Positions 1 to 9,600 of a stretch of DNA of 64,000 bases are shown piece after piece. The translations under genes and the position numbers were made by a program. Each line of letters begins with the position of its first letter. The stretch's first letter is position 1. Location of the stretch: NCBI RefSeq assembly GCF_022760755.1, contig NZ_JAIVFP010000001.1, forward strand, positions 2,584,001 through 2,648,000. The letters run 5' to 3'. Under the pieces are notes generated by a model. The model had not been told where the DNA came from and searched no databases. It saw only the letters and a list, made by a program, of their open reading frames with translations. This DNA is from Candidatus Rhodoblastus alkanivorans (GTDB taxonomy: Bacteria > Pseudomonadota > Alphaproteobacteria > Rhizobiales > Beijerinckiaceae).

Positions 1-1596
1 GCCGCGCTCGTCCAGCGCCTTCTCGTGCTCGGCGACGATCCGCAGCGCCTTCCGCCGCAGCCAGCGGTAGGCGATATAGGGCACGACCGTATAGGCCATG
101 AACAAAGAGGCGATCATCGCCACCGGCGCATTGAACGGAATCGGCATCATGAAGGGCCCCATCATGCCGGTGACGAAGGCCATGGGGATCAGGGCCAGCA
201 TGACGGTCAAAGTGGCGATGATGGTGGGCTTGCCGATTTCATTGGCCGCCGCGATCACCAGCCGGCTCAGATTGCGCTGCGGCGCGTGATGGAGATGGCG
301 GTGAATGTTCTCGATCACCACAATGCTGTCATCGACCAGCAGGCCGAGCGACAGGATGAGGGCGAAGAGCGTGATGCGGTTGATGGTCTGGCCCGCAACC
401 CAGCCGACGCCCAGAACCACGAACAGAATGAGCGGAATGGAGAGCGCGACCACCCCCGCCTCGCGCCAGCCGAGGAAAGCGAGCAGGATGGCGACCACGG
501 CGACGATGGCGATGGTCAGATGTTCCATCAAAGTGTTGACCGCGTCATTGGCGGTGGCGCCGTCATCGCGGGTAAAGGTGGCGAAAACGCCCTGCGGCAG
601 GGCCTCGGCCTTGATCCGTTGAAGCTTGGCGAGCACGGCCTCGGCGACATCGACGCCGTTCGTGCCCTTCTGCCGCGCGATGGCGATGGTGACGGCCGGC
701 CCGGCCGCTTCGGCCTTATCCTTGGCCGAAGGGCCGAAGGCGATGAAGGAGCGCACGTCCGAGGACGCCGGGGCCGAGGTTACGGTCGCGACGTCGCGCA
801 GGAAGACGGGATGACCATTATGGACGGCGACCACCACGGCGCCAACGGCCTCGGCGTCGCCGAGCGCGCCGGCGACGCGGATCGGATGCTCGCGGTTGTC
901 GGTGACGACATGGCCGGCGGGGCTGTTGACATTGGTGGTCTCGATCGCCGCCCGGACCGCGTCGGGACTGAGGCCATAGCCCACGAGCCTGGCCGGGTCG
1001 AGCCACACCCTGACCGCGCGCGCGGCCGCGCCCTGAATCGTGGTCTTGCCGACGCCGGGCACATTGGTCAACTGTTCCAGGACATGCAGCGCGACATTGC
1101 GCAAACTGTCGGTCGGAATTTTTGACGAGCTGAAGGTGAGCGTGAGGATCGGGACGTCGAACAGGCTCAGTTGCTGAACGAAGGGCTGGCGCGCCCCCGG
1201 CGGCAGACGGTCGATATTGCTGCTGATCTGGTTATAGACCCGGACGAGGCTCTTCTCCTCGTCCTGCCCGACCTTGAAACGAACGGTGACCATGGCGAGG
1301 TCGTCCTGCGCCGTTCCGTAAGTGTGATCGACGTCGGGTATGGCGGCGAGCAAAGCTTCGAGCGGGCGCACTACCTGATTGAGCATTTCGGGCGCGCTGA
1401 AGCCGGGCCGCTGAACCGTGACATTGACGACCGGGACGATGATGTCGGGATTATAGGTGCGCGGCGTCAGCACGACCGCCAGCGCCCCGAAGACCGTGAT
1501 CGCCAGGATGATGAGCGGCGTCAGCTTGGAATGCAGAAAGGCGCGCGCGATCCTTCCCGTGACGTTGAGGCTCGCGCGCCCTTCCCGCTCAGCCAT
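1..1596 (-). CDS. RND efflux permease, N-terminal part (cut by left window edge)
   Basis: Inner-membrane proton-driven pump subunit of a tripartite efflux system. 532 codons are open to the left edge with no stop, about half of a usual RND permease of roughly 1,050 residues. Visible features are an N-terminal membrane helix (LTPLIILAITVFGALAVVL), the periplasmic porter region with PGFSAPEM and VRVWLDPARL, and the TM4 segment GLLVDDSIVVIENI carrying the paired Asp of the proton relay. The ATG at 1596 overlaps the stop of the upstream membrane fusion protein by 8 nt, so the two are translationally coupled. The substrate cannot be told from sequence; the adjacent ArsR-rhodanese regulator suggests a metal, sulfide or electrophile stress, which is inference. 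Confidence 0.93.
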   Translation of the reverse strand, partial: MAEREGRASLNVTGRIARAFLHSKLTPLIILAITVFGALAVVLTPRTYNPDIIVPVVNVTVQRPGFSAPEMLNQVVRPLEALLAAIPDVDHTYGTAQDDLAMVTVRFKVGQDEEKSLVRVYNQISSNIDRLPPGARQPFVQQLSLFDVPILTLTFSSSKIPTDSLRNVALHVLEQLTNVPGVGKTTIQGAAARAVRVWLDPARLVGYGLSPDAVRAAIETTNVNSPAGHVVTDNREHPIRVAGALGDAEAVGAVVVAVHNGHPVFLRDVATVTSAPASSDVRSFIAFGPSAKDKAEAAGPAVTIAIARQKGTNGVDVAEAVLAKLQRIKAEALPQGVFATFTRDDGATANDAVNTLMEHLTIAIVAVVAILLAFLGWREAGVVALSIPLILFVVLGVGWVAGQTINRITLFALILSLGLLVDDSIVVIENIHRHLHHAPQRNLSRLVIAAANEIGKPTIIATLTVMLALIPMAFVTGMMGPFMMPIPFNAPVAMIASLFMAYTVVPYIAYRWLRRKALRIVAEHEKALDERG

Positions 1597-2857
1597 TGTT
1601 CCCCTCCGTCGCGGCCTTGACGGCAGTTTGCGGCGAAACCGGGCTGCCGTTTTCGAGATCGGCCGGGGGCGACAGAATTACCCTGTCGCCGGCCTTGAGG
1701 CCCGCCATGATCGCGACCTGTCCGCCGGCGTGCGCGCCGGCGCGCACCAGCCGCAGATGGGCATGATCGTCCTTGCCGACGACGAAGACGCCGACGAGGC
1801 CGGCGCGCTCGGTCAGGGCCGCCTCGGGAACCGACAGAGCAGGCGTCTGGCCGAGATTGAAGCGCACTTCGGCGTAAGAGCCGAAGGGCGCGGCGGCGCC
1901 GCGGTCAAGCCACAGCTTGACGAGATGGGTGCGGGTCTGCGGATCGGCGGCGTCCACCAGGCTCGTCACTTTCGCCGGCAGGTCCTGCCCGTTGACGCGG
2001 ACGACGGCCGCGTCGCCGACCTTCAGGGCGGCGAAAGTCGCCGGCCCGGCCGAGGCCCTGATCTCGGGCGTGGCGCTGGCGACGACGAACAGCGTCGTCC
2101 CCGGATTGGCGTAATCGCCCGGCCACACGCTCTTCTGCGCGACGATGCCGTCGAAAGGCGCGCGGATTTCGGCATAGCCGATGTCGGTTTGGGCCGCCGA
2201 CAGGCCGCGATCGGCCGCGTCAAGCTCCGCCCTGGCGGCGAGATATTGGCGCTCGGCCTGCTGGAACTGCGCCGTCGAGGCAAATTGCTTCTCGTGCAGC
2301 GTATTGTAGCGGTCATATTCGGCCGAGACCTGCTTGAGAACGGCCTGGGCGGTATCGACGCGCGCCTGCGCCTGGGCGATCTGGGCGTGCGCGTCAGCCG
2401 TTCCTACCTCGGCGAGAAGCTGGCCCTTCGTGACCTGGGCGCCGGCGTCAACCAGAACCCTGGTCACCAGGCCGCCCGAGCGCGAGGCGATATTGGCGGT
2501 GTCCACGGCGCTGACATTGCCCGGAATCGTGACGCTGGTCGGCCATTGCGTCGCGACGGCGTCCGCGATCCTGACCGGCGTCGCCGCCGGCGCGACGTTC
2601 AGCGCCTCCTCGCTGGCCGGAGTCAGGGCGCGCTCCACGGCGACATAGGCCAGAGCGGCAGCGAGCAGCGCCCCAACGAGGAACAATCCGCGCCGCGGCT
2701 TCTGCGCGCTGGCAGAGGCCGCGCCTTTTCGCTTTTCGCCGCCGGCCTGGGCGACGGCGCCGGCGTTTGCCGCGCATTGCACTCTCGCCGCCAATCCATA
2801 GGCCGCGGCTGCGGCCAAGGCGGCGCTGAAAACGGGGATCCAGCTGATTTGCGACAT
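1589..2857 (-). CDS. RND efflux membrane fusion protein (periplasmic adaptor)
   Basis: Adaptor linking the RND permease to an outer-membrane channel. 422 residues from the ATG at 2857. This start is preferred over an in-frame ATG at 2914 because AAGGA lies about 10 nt upstream of it. The N terminus has two hydrophobic stretches (about residues 5-25 and 55-72). The body shows the lipoyl half-motifs and hairpin (SGGLVTRVLVDAGAQVTKGQ; APFDGIVAQKSVWPGDYANP) and a beta-barrel/membrane-proximal C terminus. It is first in the operon, directly upstream of and overlapping the permease. No outer-membrane factor is seen in the window. Confidence 0.92.
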   Translation of the reverse strand: MSQISWIPVFSAALAAAAAYGLAARVQCAANAGAVAQAGGEKRKGAASASAQKPRRGLFLVGALLAAALAYVAVERALTPASEEALNVAPAATPVRIADAVATQWPTSVTIPGNVSAVDTANIASRSGGLVTRVLVDAGAQVTKGQLLAEVGTADAHAQIAQAQARVDTAQAVLKQVSAEYDRYNTLHEKQFASTAQFQQAERQYLAARAELDAADRGLSAAQTDIGYAEIRAPFDGIVAQKSVWPGDYANPGTTLFVVASATPEIRASAGPATFAALKVGDAAVVRVNGQDLPAKVTSLVDAADPQTRTHLVKLWLDRGAAAPFGSYAEVRFNLGQTPALSVPEAALTERAGLVGVFVVGKDDHAHLRLVRAGAHAGGQVAIMAGLKAGDRVILSPPADLENGSPVSPQTAVKAATEGNNG

Positions 2858-2909
2858 TATGCGGGGTTCCTTGCCTGCCGCTTCGGCGCCTCTTGACGTC
2901 CGACACAAC

Positions 2910-2923
2910 ATCATTCAAATGAT
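2910..2923. promoter_or_regulatory. Palindromic candidate ArsR-type operator
   Basis: A perfect 6-bp inverted repeat with a 2-bp spacer (ATCATT-CA-AATGAT) followed by further AT-rich TTGATT repeats. It sits in the intergenic region between the divergent RND operon and the ArsR-rhodanese gene. Short AT-rich dyads like this are typical ArsR-family binding sites, so it is the likely operator for both directions. That assignment is inference from position and symmetry. Confidence 0.5.
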
Positions 2924-2953
2924 TAATTGATTGATATGGAGAAGACAGCTTCG

Positions 2954-3634
2954 ATGTCAAGATGCAATCAGAAACGAGCCTTGTTCGCCCAGTTCGCCGC
3001 CGTCGCCAAGGCGATGGCCCACGAGCACCGGCTCGAACTGCTCGAACTCGTGGCCCAGGGCGAGCGCAGCGTGGAAAACCTCGCCGAGCGCAGCGGCATT
3101 ACGATCGCCAACGCCTCCCAGCATTTGCAGCATTTGCGCCGCGCCGGCCTCGTCGCCGCGCGCCGCCAGGGCAAATTCGCGCTCTATCGCCTCGCCGACG
3201 ATTCCGTGCTGGCGATGCTGGCGGCGATGCGCAAGGTGGCCGAACGCAATATCGGCGAAGTGGACCGGATATTGCGCGCCTATTCCGACGCCAGTGACAA
3301 TCTGTCGCCGATGTCCCGCGCCGAACTGATGGGAAAACTGGAGAAGGGCGCCGTCACCGTCCTCGACGTGCGGCCCGAGGACGAATATGCCGCCGGCCAC
3401 CTCCCCGGCGCCCGCAACCTGCCACTCGACCAGATCAGCCGCGAGGCGCCGAAGCTCGGCCGCGACGACGAGATCGTCGCCTATTGCCGCGGCCCCTATT
3501 GCATCCTGTCCTTCGAGGCGGTGGCCGAACTGCGCAAAGCCGGCTTCAACGCCCGCCGGATGGAAGACGGCTTCCCGGAATGGAAAGCCGCGGGCCTGCC
3601 CGTGGAGAAGGGCGCGGGTTCGCGGGCGTCGTGA
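2954..3634 (+). CDS. ArsR-family regulator fused to a rhodanese domain
   Basis: 226 residues. Residues about 10-100 form an ArsR winged helix (AHEHRLELLELVAQGERSV, then recognition region ASQHLQHLRRAGLV). Residues about 115-220 form a rhodanese domain with VLDVRPEDEYAAGHLPGARN and an active-site loop holding two cysteines, YCRGPYC. I choose the ATG at 2954 because GGAGAAG lies 9 nt upstream. Earlier in-frame starts (ATG 2936, TTG 2927) lack a ribosome site and run into the operator. It is divergent from the RND operon and probably represses it, with the rhodanese cysteines sensing persulfide or another thiol-reactive signal. The fold is clear; the signal is inference. Confidence 0.9.
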   Translation: MSRCNQKRALFAQFAAVAKAMAHEHRLELLELVAQGERSVENLAERSGITIANASQHLQHLRRAGLVAARRQGKFALYRLADDSVLAMLAAMRKVAERNIGEVDRILRAYSDASDNLSPMSRAELMGKLEKGAVTVLDVRPEDEYAAGHLPGARNLPLDQISREAPKLGRDDEIVAYCRGPYCILSFEAVAELRKAGFNARRMEDGFPEWKAAGLPVEKGAGSRAS

Positions 3635-3640
3635 AGAAGA

Positions 3641-3714
3641 TGGAGCGGGTGAAGGGAATCGAACCCTCGTATTCAGCTTGGAAGGCTGCTGCTCTACCAT
3701 TGAGCTACACCCGC
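3641..3714 (-). tRNA. tRNA-Gly (anticodon TCC)
   Basis: On the minus strand the 74-nt sequence begins GCGGGTG and ends CACCCGC-T-CCA, giving a perfect 7-bp acceptor stem with an encoded CCA. The D arm (AGCTCAATGGTAGAGC), an anticodon loop with TCC, and a T arm with GGTTCGATTCC are all present. It lies just downstream of the ABC transporter on the same strand and converges with the ArsR gene. Confidence 0.97.
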
Positions 3715-3791
3715 GCGGGTCTGGTTATGCCAAGCGCCGGAACGCTTGGCAAGCCTCCCGGAACGGCGTCCGTCAGCCCGTTCCGCTCGCC

Positions 3792-5633
3792 TTACGCGAC
3801 CTCGGCGCCGAGGAAGCCGCCGCTTTGGCGCCGCCATAGCTGGGCGTAGATGCCGTTGCGCGCCAGAAGTTCGTCGTGGCCGCCATCCTCGACGATCCGG
3901 CCTTTGTCCAGCACGATGAGCCGATCCATATGCGCGATGGTCGAGAGGCGGTGGGCGATGGCTATTGTTGTGCGGCCTTCCATCAGCTGGGTCATTTCCT
4001 CCTGAATGGCGGCCTCCACCTCGCTATCGAGCGCGCTGGTGGCCTCGTCCAGCACCAGAATCGGCGCGTCTTCGAGAATCACCCGCGCGATGGCGATGCG
4101 CTGGCGCTGCCCGCCTGAAAGTTTGACGCCCCTTTCCCCGACCTCCGCGGCATAGCCGGCGCCGCCGCTTTTGTCGCGCAAGGCGAGGATGAAGTCGTGG
4201 GCGTGGGCGCGTCGCGCGGCGTCGAGCATTTCCCTGTCGCTCGCCTCCGGCCTTCCATAGCAGATGTTCTCGGCGATCGAGCGATGCAGGAGGGTGTTGT
4301 CCTGGGTCACCACCGCGATCAGCCGGCGCAGGCTTTGCTGTGTCACCAGCGAAATATCCTGGCCATCGATGACAATCCGACCCGATTCGAGATCGTGGAA
4401 ACGCAGGAGAAGGTTGACCAGAGTGCTTTTGCCGGCGCCGCTGCGGCCTATGAGGCCGACCTTCTGCCCCGCCGGGATCACCAGGCTGAGGTTTTCGATC
4501 ACGCCGCCATCGCCCGGCTTGCGGTTCTGGCCGTAATGGAAGGCGACGTCGCGGAACTCGACCCGCCCGCCGCCAGGACGGACTTCGAGCGCGCGGGCGC
4601 CGGGCGCGTCCACCACCGAATAGGGCTGCGCGATCGTCTCCATACATTCCTCGACCCGCGCCAGGGTCTCGAAGACATTGGTGATTTCGGTGCGAATCCA
4701 GCCCGACATATTGACCATCTGCCAGGCCATCGGGATCACCATGATCGCGACGCCGGAGGTGATCCGTCCCGCCTGCCATTGCGCCAGCGCCAGAGCCGGC
4801 GAGGTCATCAGCAGCGCCACGTTCATCGCCGTGTGCGAGGCGCCCATCAGCCAGATCTTATGCAAAGCGGCGCCGAAACTGTCGGTGTGGCGGCGGAGTT
4901 CGTTGAGATTGGCGGCCGTTTCCTCCTGCTCGCGGCCGAACAGTTTTACGAGCCCGATATTGGCGAAGACGTCGTTGACATGGCCGACCAGTTCGGTGTG
5001 GTGGCGGGCATGGGCCAGCTGGAGCGCGCGCACGCGGGGCAGGAAATAGACCAGCGAGGCGATGAATCCCGTCAGCCAGATCAAAGTCGGCGCCGCCAGC
5101 CAGACGTCGAACCGCATCATGGCCACGACCGAGGCGAAGACGAAAAAGCCGCAATACCACACCGCGCTCATCACGCTGCGCAGGGGATCACGCATGGCCG
5201 CGCCGCCGTCCACTACCTTGTTGGCGAGCCGTCCGGCGAAATCATTGGTGAAATAGGCCATGGAATGGCCGAGCGTATAACGCGCGAGCTGATAGCGGAT
5301 CAGATTGTTGAACCGCGCCGTGTAATGGTGGTCGTAGATATACCACAGCATCGCCATGCAGGCGCCCCAGCCAAGCAGGATCGGCGCGGCGATGCGCCAC
5401 AGCCAGGGGTGGCTCAGGACGTCGCGGGTCGCTTGCGACGCGTTGATGTCGTTGACCAGCCAGCCGATCATCACCGGAATCATCGTCGCGCCGGCGGCGA
5501 CGCAGGCCTCCAGCACGAGAAGAACAGCCAGCAGTCCTTTGATCTGGCGCACGAAATGCCAGACGAACGGCCACAGCCGCGCCGGCGGCGGCCCGTTCGG
5601 CGATCCCTCGATCGATACGATTTCAAATGGCAT
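3792..5633 (-). CDS. ABC transporter, fused permease and ATPase (half-transporter exporter)
   Basis: 613 residues, the normal size for a homodimeric MsbA-like exporter. An N-terminal six-helix membrane domain (about residues 25-320) precedes a nucleotide-binding domain with Walker A GRSGAGKST (near residue 395), signature LSGGQRQR (near 504), Walker B ILVLDEATSALD and H-loop AHRLST. The substrate is not indicated; lipid, peptide or drug export are all possible. It stands alone between tRNA-Gly and a small membrane-protein gene on the opposite strand. Confidence 0.95.
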   Translation of the reverse strand: MPFEIVSIEGSPNGPPPARLWPFVWHFVRQIKGLLAVLLVLEACVAAGATMIPVMIGWLVNDINASQATRDVLSHPWLWRIAAPILLGWGACMAMLWYIYDHHYTARFNNLIRYQLARYTLGHSMAYFTNDFAGRLANKVVDGGAAMRDPLRSVMSAVWYCGFFVFASVVAMMRFDVWLAAPTLIWLTGFIASLVYFLPRVRALQLAHARHHTELVGHVNDVFANIGLVKLFGREQEETAANLNELRRHTDSFGAALHKIWLMGASHTAMNVALLMTSPALALAQWQAGRITSGVAIMVIPMAWQMVNMSGWIRTEITNVFETLARVEECMETIAQPYSVVDAPGARALEVRPGGGRVEFRDVAFHYGQNRKPGDGGVIENLSLVIPAGQKVGLIGRSGAGKSTLVNLLLRFHDLESGRIVIDGQDISLVTQQSLRRLIAVVTQDNTLLHRSIAENICYGRPEASDREMLDAARRAHAHDFILALRDKSGGAGYAAEVGERGVKLSGGQRQRIAIARVILEDAPILVLDEATSALDSEVEAAIQEEMTQLMEGRTTIAIAHRLSTIAHMDRLIVLDKGRIVEDGGHDELLARNGIYAQLWRRQSGGFLGAEVA

Positions 5634-5801
5634 GGTTCATTCCGAAGGCGGCGCGCTCCCCGGGAAGCCCATAGCAGAAGGGAAGCGGCTGGCGAAGCCC
5701 CTCAAGAAGCCCCCAAGGCGAGGCCCATATTGCGCGGGGAAAGCGGGCTGACGTAAGCTTCGGCGCCCCGGCGGCCTTTCGTCTGGCGCGACGGAGTTCC
5801 C

Positions 5802-5987
5802 ATGGATCAAAATCAGTTGATGCGGATCCTCGCCCTGGTGGCGCTGCTCCTCTATATCGGGCCCATGGCCTTCGGGGACCGATTGTCCGACCGCCAGCGG
5901 ATCTGGATGTGGCGCGTCGCCGCGGCCGCGATCGCCGTCGGCGTGGCGATCGCATTGGTCGAAACCGTCCGCTGGTACACGCGCTGA
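5802..5987 (+). CDS. Small two-helix membrane protein, function unknown
   Basis: 61 residues with two hydrophobic segments (about residues 7-25 and 37-55) separated by a charged turn (DRLSDRQR), and a short C-terminal tail ending WYTR. No family recognised beyond resemblance to short predicted membrane proteins frequent in Hyphomicrobiales. It faces away from the ABC transporter and lies ahead of the phasin. The amphipathic layout and host-like codon use support it as a real gene. Confidence 0.6.
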   Translation: MDQNQLMRILALVALLLYIGPMAFGDRLSDRQRIWMWRVAAAAIAVGVAIALVETVRWYTR

Positions 5988-6023
5988 CCGATCCGCGGCG
6001 GGTTTCCGGCTTGAGCTTCATAT

Positions 6024-6050
6024 TGCGTCGCACAATTTTATTGCGGCGCA
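6024..6050. promoter_or_regulatory. Pair of TGC-N3-GCA boxes upstream of the phasin gene (candidate PhaR sites)
   Basis: TGCGTCGCA (6024-6032) and TGCGGCGCA (6042-6050) are two dyads whose centres are 18 bp apart, about 100 bp before the phasin start. As I recall, the alphaproteobacterial polyhydroxyalkanoate regulator PhaR binds TGC-N3-GCA-type motifs at phasin promoters. The repeats are seen directly; the regulator assignment is inference. Confidence 0.5.
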
Positions 6051-6146
6051 TTACGGCCTCAACTAGTATGGATGGCGCTGCGGAGCGGCCTCGACCGGCC
6101 TCGCCGCGCAGGACTGTTCCGACCAAATCGTCCATAAGGTGTTGCC

Positions 6147-6572
6147 ATGTCCGAGACCAAGATCCCCGCCGAAGTCGCCCAAATTTCCAGCGAAAACGTC
6201 CGCAAAATGGCGGAAAAGGGCGTGAGCCAGGCCCGCGAAACCTACGAGAAGCTCAACGCCGCCGCCAAGGAAACCGCCGGCTCGCTCGACGCCAGCGCCT
6301 CCATCGTCCTCAAGGGCCTCGTCGAATTCAACGCCAAGGCGCTCGAAGCCTTTCACGCCAACGCCCACATGACCCTCGACTATCTGGCCTCGCTCGCCAG
6401 CGTGAAGGCCCCGACCGAAATCGTTCCGCTGCAGTCGGCCTATGCCGAGAAGCAGTTCAAGGCCCTCAACGATCAGACCAAGGACCTCTCCGCTCTGGCG
6501 CAGAAGATCGCCAAGGAATGCGTCGAGCCGATCAAGGGCCAGTTCGAAAAGACCCTGAAGTCCGCCGCCTGA
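6147..6572 (+). CDS. Phasin family protein (PHA granule-associated)
   Basis: 141 residues, almost entirely amphipathic helix rich in Ala, Lys and Glu without Cys-rich or transmembrane segments. The pattern around KGVSQARETYEKLNAAAKE and the central FNAKALEAFHANAHMTLDYL is that of the Phasin_2 family. These proteins coat intracellular polyhydroxybutyrate granules and limit their size. The upstream TGC-N3-GCA dyads and a downstream hairpin suggest a monocistronic unit. No PHA synthase is visible in the window. Confidence 0.9.
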   Translation: MSETKIPAEVAQISSENVRKMAEKGVSQARETYEKLNAAAKETAGSLDASASIVLKGLVEFNAKALEAFHANAHMTLDYLASLASVKAPTEIVPLQSAYAEKQFKALNDQTKDLSALAQKIAKECVEPIKGQFEKTLKSAA

Positions 6573-6582
6573 ACGGCTTGAA

Positions 6583-6616
6583 GCCGCCGCGTCGCCTTGT
6601 GGCGCGGCGGCGCTTT
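6583..6616 (+). terminator. Hairpin terminator after phasin gene
   Basis: A perfect 9-bp GC stem (6583-6591 with 6603-6611), an 11-nt loop and then GCTTT. It lies 10 bp after the phasin stop and 26 bp before the zorA-like start. The T-run is short, so it may attenuate rather than fully terminate. Confidence 0.55.
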
Positions 6617-6641
6617 GCAAATCGTGCGACGGCCGGGATGA

Positions 6642-9600
6642 ATGATGGATCGTTTCGCCGACCTTGTCCTGACGCCAATCGCCCTGTTTTCCGGCCGCCC
6701 CTTGGCGGTCGGCATCGCTTTCGGCATAATCGGCTCGGCGCTGCTGCTGTGGCTTCTGGCCCTGCGCCCCGCCGAACGCCGTTTCTTGAGCCCGCTGTGG
6801 CGAACCGCCCGCGCCCTGCGCGCATTGAGCGCCAAAGCGGAAACGCCTGAGGCCTTGTTCGCCGAGGCCGATGCGGTTTTCGCCGCGAACAGCCTCGCCC
6901 CCGCCTGGCGGCGCTACCATTCGGGGGTCGAATTTGAGGACGGCGCCGCCTTTTCCTATTCCGACCCGGCCGATTTCTTCGCACTCGTCCACCTGCCCGG
7001 CCATTCCTATCCCAAATGGTCGTCCACCCTTGCCGGCGTCTTTCTGACCGTCGGCCTGTTCTTCACCTTTGTCGGTCTGTCCGCCGCGCTCCTGCAGCTT
7101 GGCGGCCACGGTCACGATTCGCTGTCGCCGGCCCAGCTCAAACAGGCGGTCGAGGGCATTCTCGCCGTCAGCTCGGTCAAGTTCATCACCTCGATCGCTG
7201 GCATTCTCGCCTATATTTTCTGGAGCGTGATCGCGCGCCAGCAGGCTGGCGCCCAGACCCAGGCCGAGGACGCCCTGCTGCATGAAATCCGGGCGCTTTC
7301 GACCTATGTCGCGCCGGAAATGATCCTGCGCCGCCAATTGCGGCTGATGGAGGCCCAGAACGCCAGATTCGGCGGGCTGTTCGAGGCGCTCGACGTCCTG
7401 CCGCGCCGGATCGGCGACGTCCAGAGCGGCTTGGGCAATGAGATCGGACGCGGCGCGGAGGAGCTGAACCAGTCCGCCGCGCGCATGGCCGCTTTGATGG
7501 AGCAGAGCCAGGACCGCATGGCCGCGACGCTCGCCGCCTTCGAGCTCAAGATCGCCAATCTGCCCTCCGCCTTCGCCGCGACCGCCGAGCAGGGCGCGCG
7601 CGACATGAGCGCCGCGCTTCGCCAGACCCTCGACGGCGCCGCTTTAGCCGCCGACGAGGCCGGCCGCGCCGGCGCCGAGAAAATGACGGCCCGGATCGAG
7701 GGCGTGGCCGCCGCGCTCGCCGCCGCCGCCGCCGCGCTGACCCAGGCCGGCGTCGAGTCGCGCGCCCAGATGGCCGAGGGCGCCAAAGCCGTGTCGGCCT
7801 CCGGCGAAGAGGCCGCCGCGCGGCTGACCCGCATGGTTGACGCCTTCGCCTCGGCCGTCGGCCGCCTGTCCGAGCGGCTGGGCCAGACCGAGCAGGCGCT
7901 CGCCGCCCACAACGAGGAGCTCGACAGATCCGGCGCGGCCGTTGCAAGCGCCTCCGGCGAACTGGTCCACGCCGCGGGCGCCATGGAAGGCGCCGCCGCG
8001 CCGCTGACCGAGGCCACCCACACGTTCCGCGAAGCCATGGTCGGCCTGGGGGAAGCCGCCCGCCGCATCGAGACCATTGCCGCCTCGGGCGACCAGATCG
8101 CCGGCCATGTCGCCGCCTATGGCGCGCAGATGACTCATTCGCTCGCCTCGTTCGAATCCCTTTCCGAGACGTTCAAGGCGACCCAGACCGGCTTCGGCGA
8201 CGAAATCGGACGCGGCGCCGGCGAACTTTCGCAATCGGCGGCGCGGATGGCGGCGCAAATGGAGCAGGCGCAGGAGCGCCTCGCCGCGACCCTCGGCGCT
8301 TTCGAAGCCAGGATCGCGGGCATCGCGCCGGCGATCGCCGCGGCCGCCGAGGACAGCACGCGCAAGGCCGGCTCCGCTTTGCTCGCCTCGCTCGACAGCG
8401 CCGCCCAGGTGACCGAACAGGCCAGCCGCACCAACAGCGAAGAGATTTCGGCCCGCGTCGAAAGCGTCGCCGCCGCGCTCACCGCCGCGGCTTCGGCGCT
8501 GGCCCAGGCCGGCGTCGATTCCCGCGCGCAAATGTCCGAGGGCATGCAAGCCGTCACCGCCACGGGCGAAGAGGCCGCCGCGCGGCTGGCGCGCATGGTC
8601 GATTCCTTCGCCACCGCCGTCGCCAGCCTTTCAACCCGGCTCGACCAGACCGAGCAGGCGCTCGCCGCCCATAACGAGCGTCTCGACAAATCCGGCGAGA
8701 TCGTCTCCGGCGCCTCCAACAATCTGGCGCTGGCGGCCGGCGCCATGGAAAGCGCCGCCGCGCCTTTGACGACCGCGACGCTGACCTTCCGCGACGCCAT
8801 GACCCGCCTGACCGAAGCCGCCGCCCGCATCGAGCAGATTTCCAGCTCCGGCGACGCCATCGCCGGCCATATCGCCGCCTTCGGCGCGCAGATGACCGGC
8901 GCGCTGACCGCTTTCGACGCTTTGCCCGACAAGATCAAGGCGACCGAGGGCGGCTTCGGCGACGAAATCGGCCGCTCGGCGGCCGCGCTCGGCGAGGCCG
9001 CCAAACGCATGAGCGCCGGATTCGAACAGGGCCAGGCGTCGCTCGCGGCGACGCTCGCCTCGTTCGAGGCCAGAATTCTCGCCATGCCGGCGGCGCTGGC
9101 TTCGGCGTCCGAGCAATCCTCGCGCGAGATCGGCGAAAAGGTCCAGACCGCGCTCGACAGCGTCGCGGCGGTGGCGACGCGGGCGACGAGTGGCGGCGCC
9201 GATCTGTTCGCGGCGCGGGTCGACGAGATCGCCCGCTCGCTCGCCATGGCCGCCGACCGCCTGATGCAGGCGAGCGACGCCTCCGGCGTGAAAATGCGCG
9301 AGAGCCAGGACATGCTCGCCGCCGGCGCCGCCCAGGGCGCGCAGCTCATTTCCGGCGCGGCGGAAGGCTCGGCCGAGATGTTGAACCGGACCGTCGAACG
9401 TTTCGCCGATTCGGCGCGCGGCCTGTCGCTGAAACTGGCCGAGGTCGCGCTCGGCATGGACGCCCAGAACGCGCGGCTGGAAAAGGCGGGCGCCATCGTG
9501 TCGGGGGCGTCAGAAGCGCTCGCCGAGGCCGCCGGGACGGTCAAGGACGCGGCGCCGCCGCTCGCCTCGGCCAGCGCCTCGCTCAAGGGCGCCATGGACA

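Noticed and set aside
25-1590. Long plus-strand open frames opposite the left-edge RND gene
   Set aside because: They are antisense frames of a high-GC gene; their translations are low-complexity Arg/Asp/Gly/His strings with no domain, while the minus strand encodes a clear RND permease.
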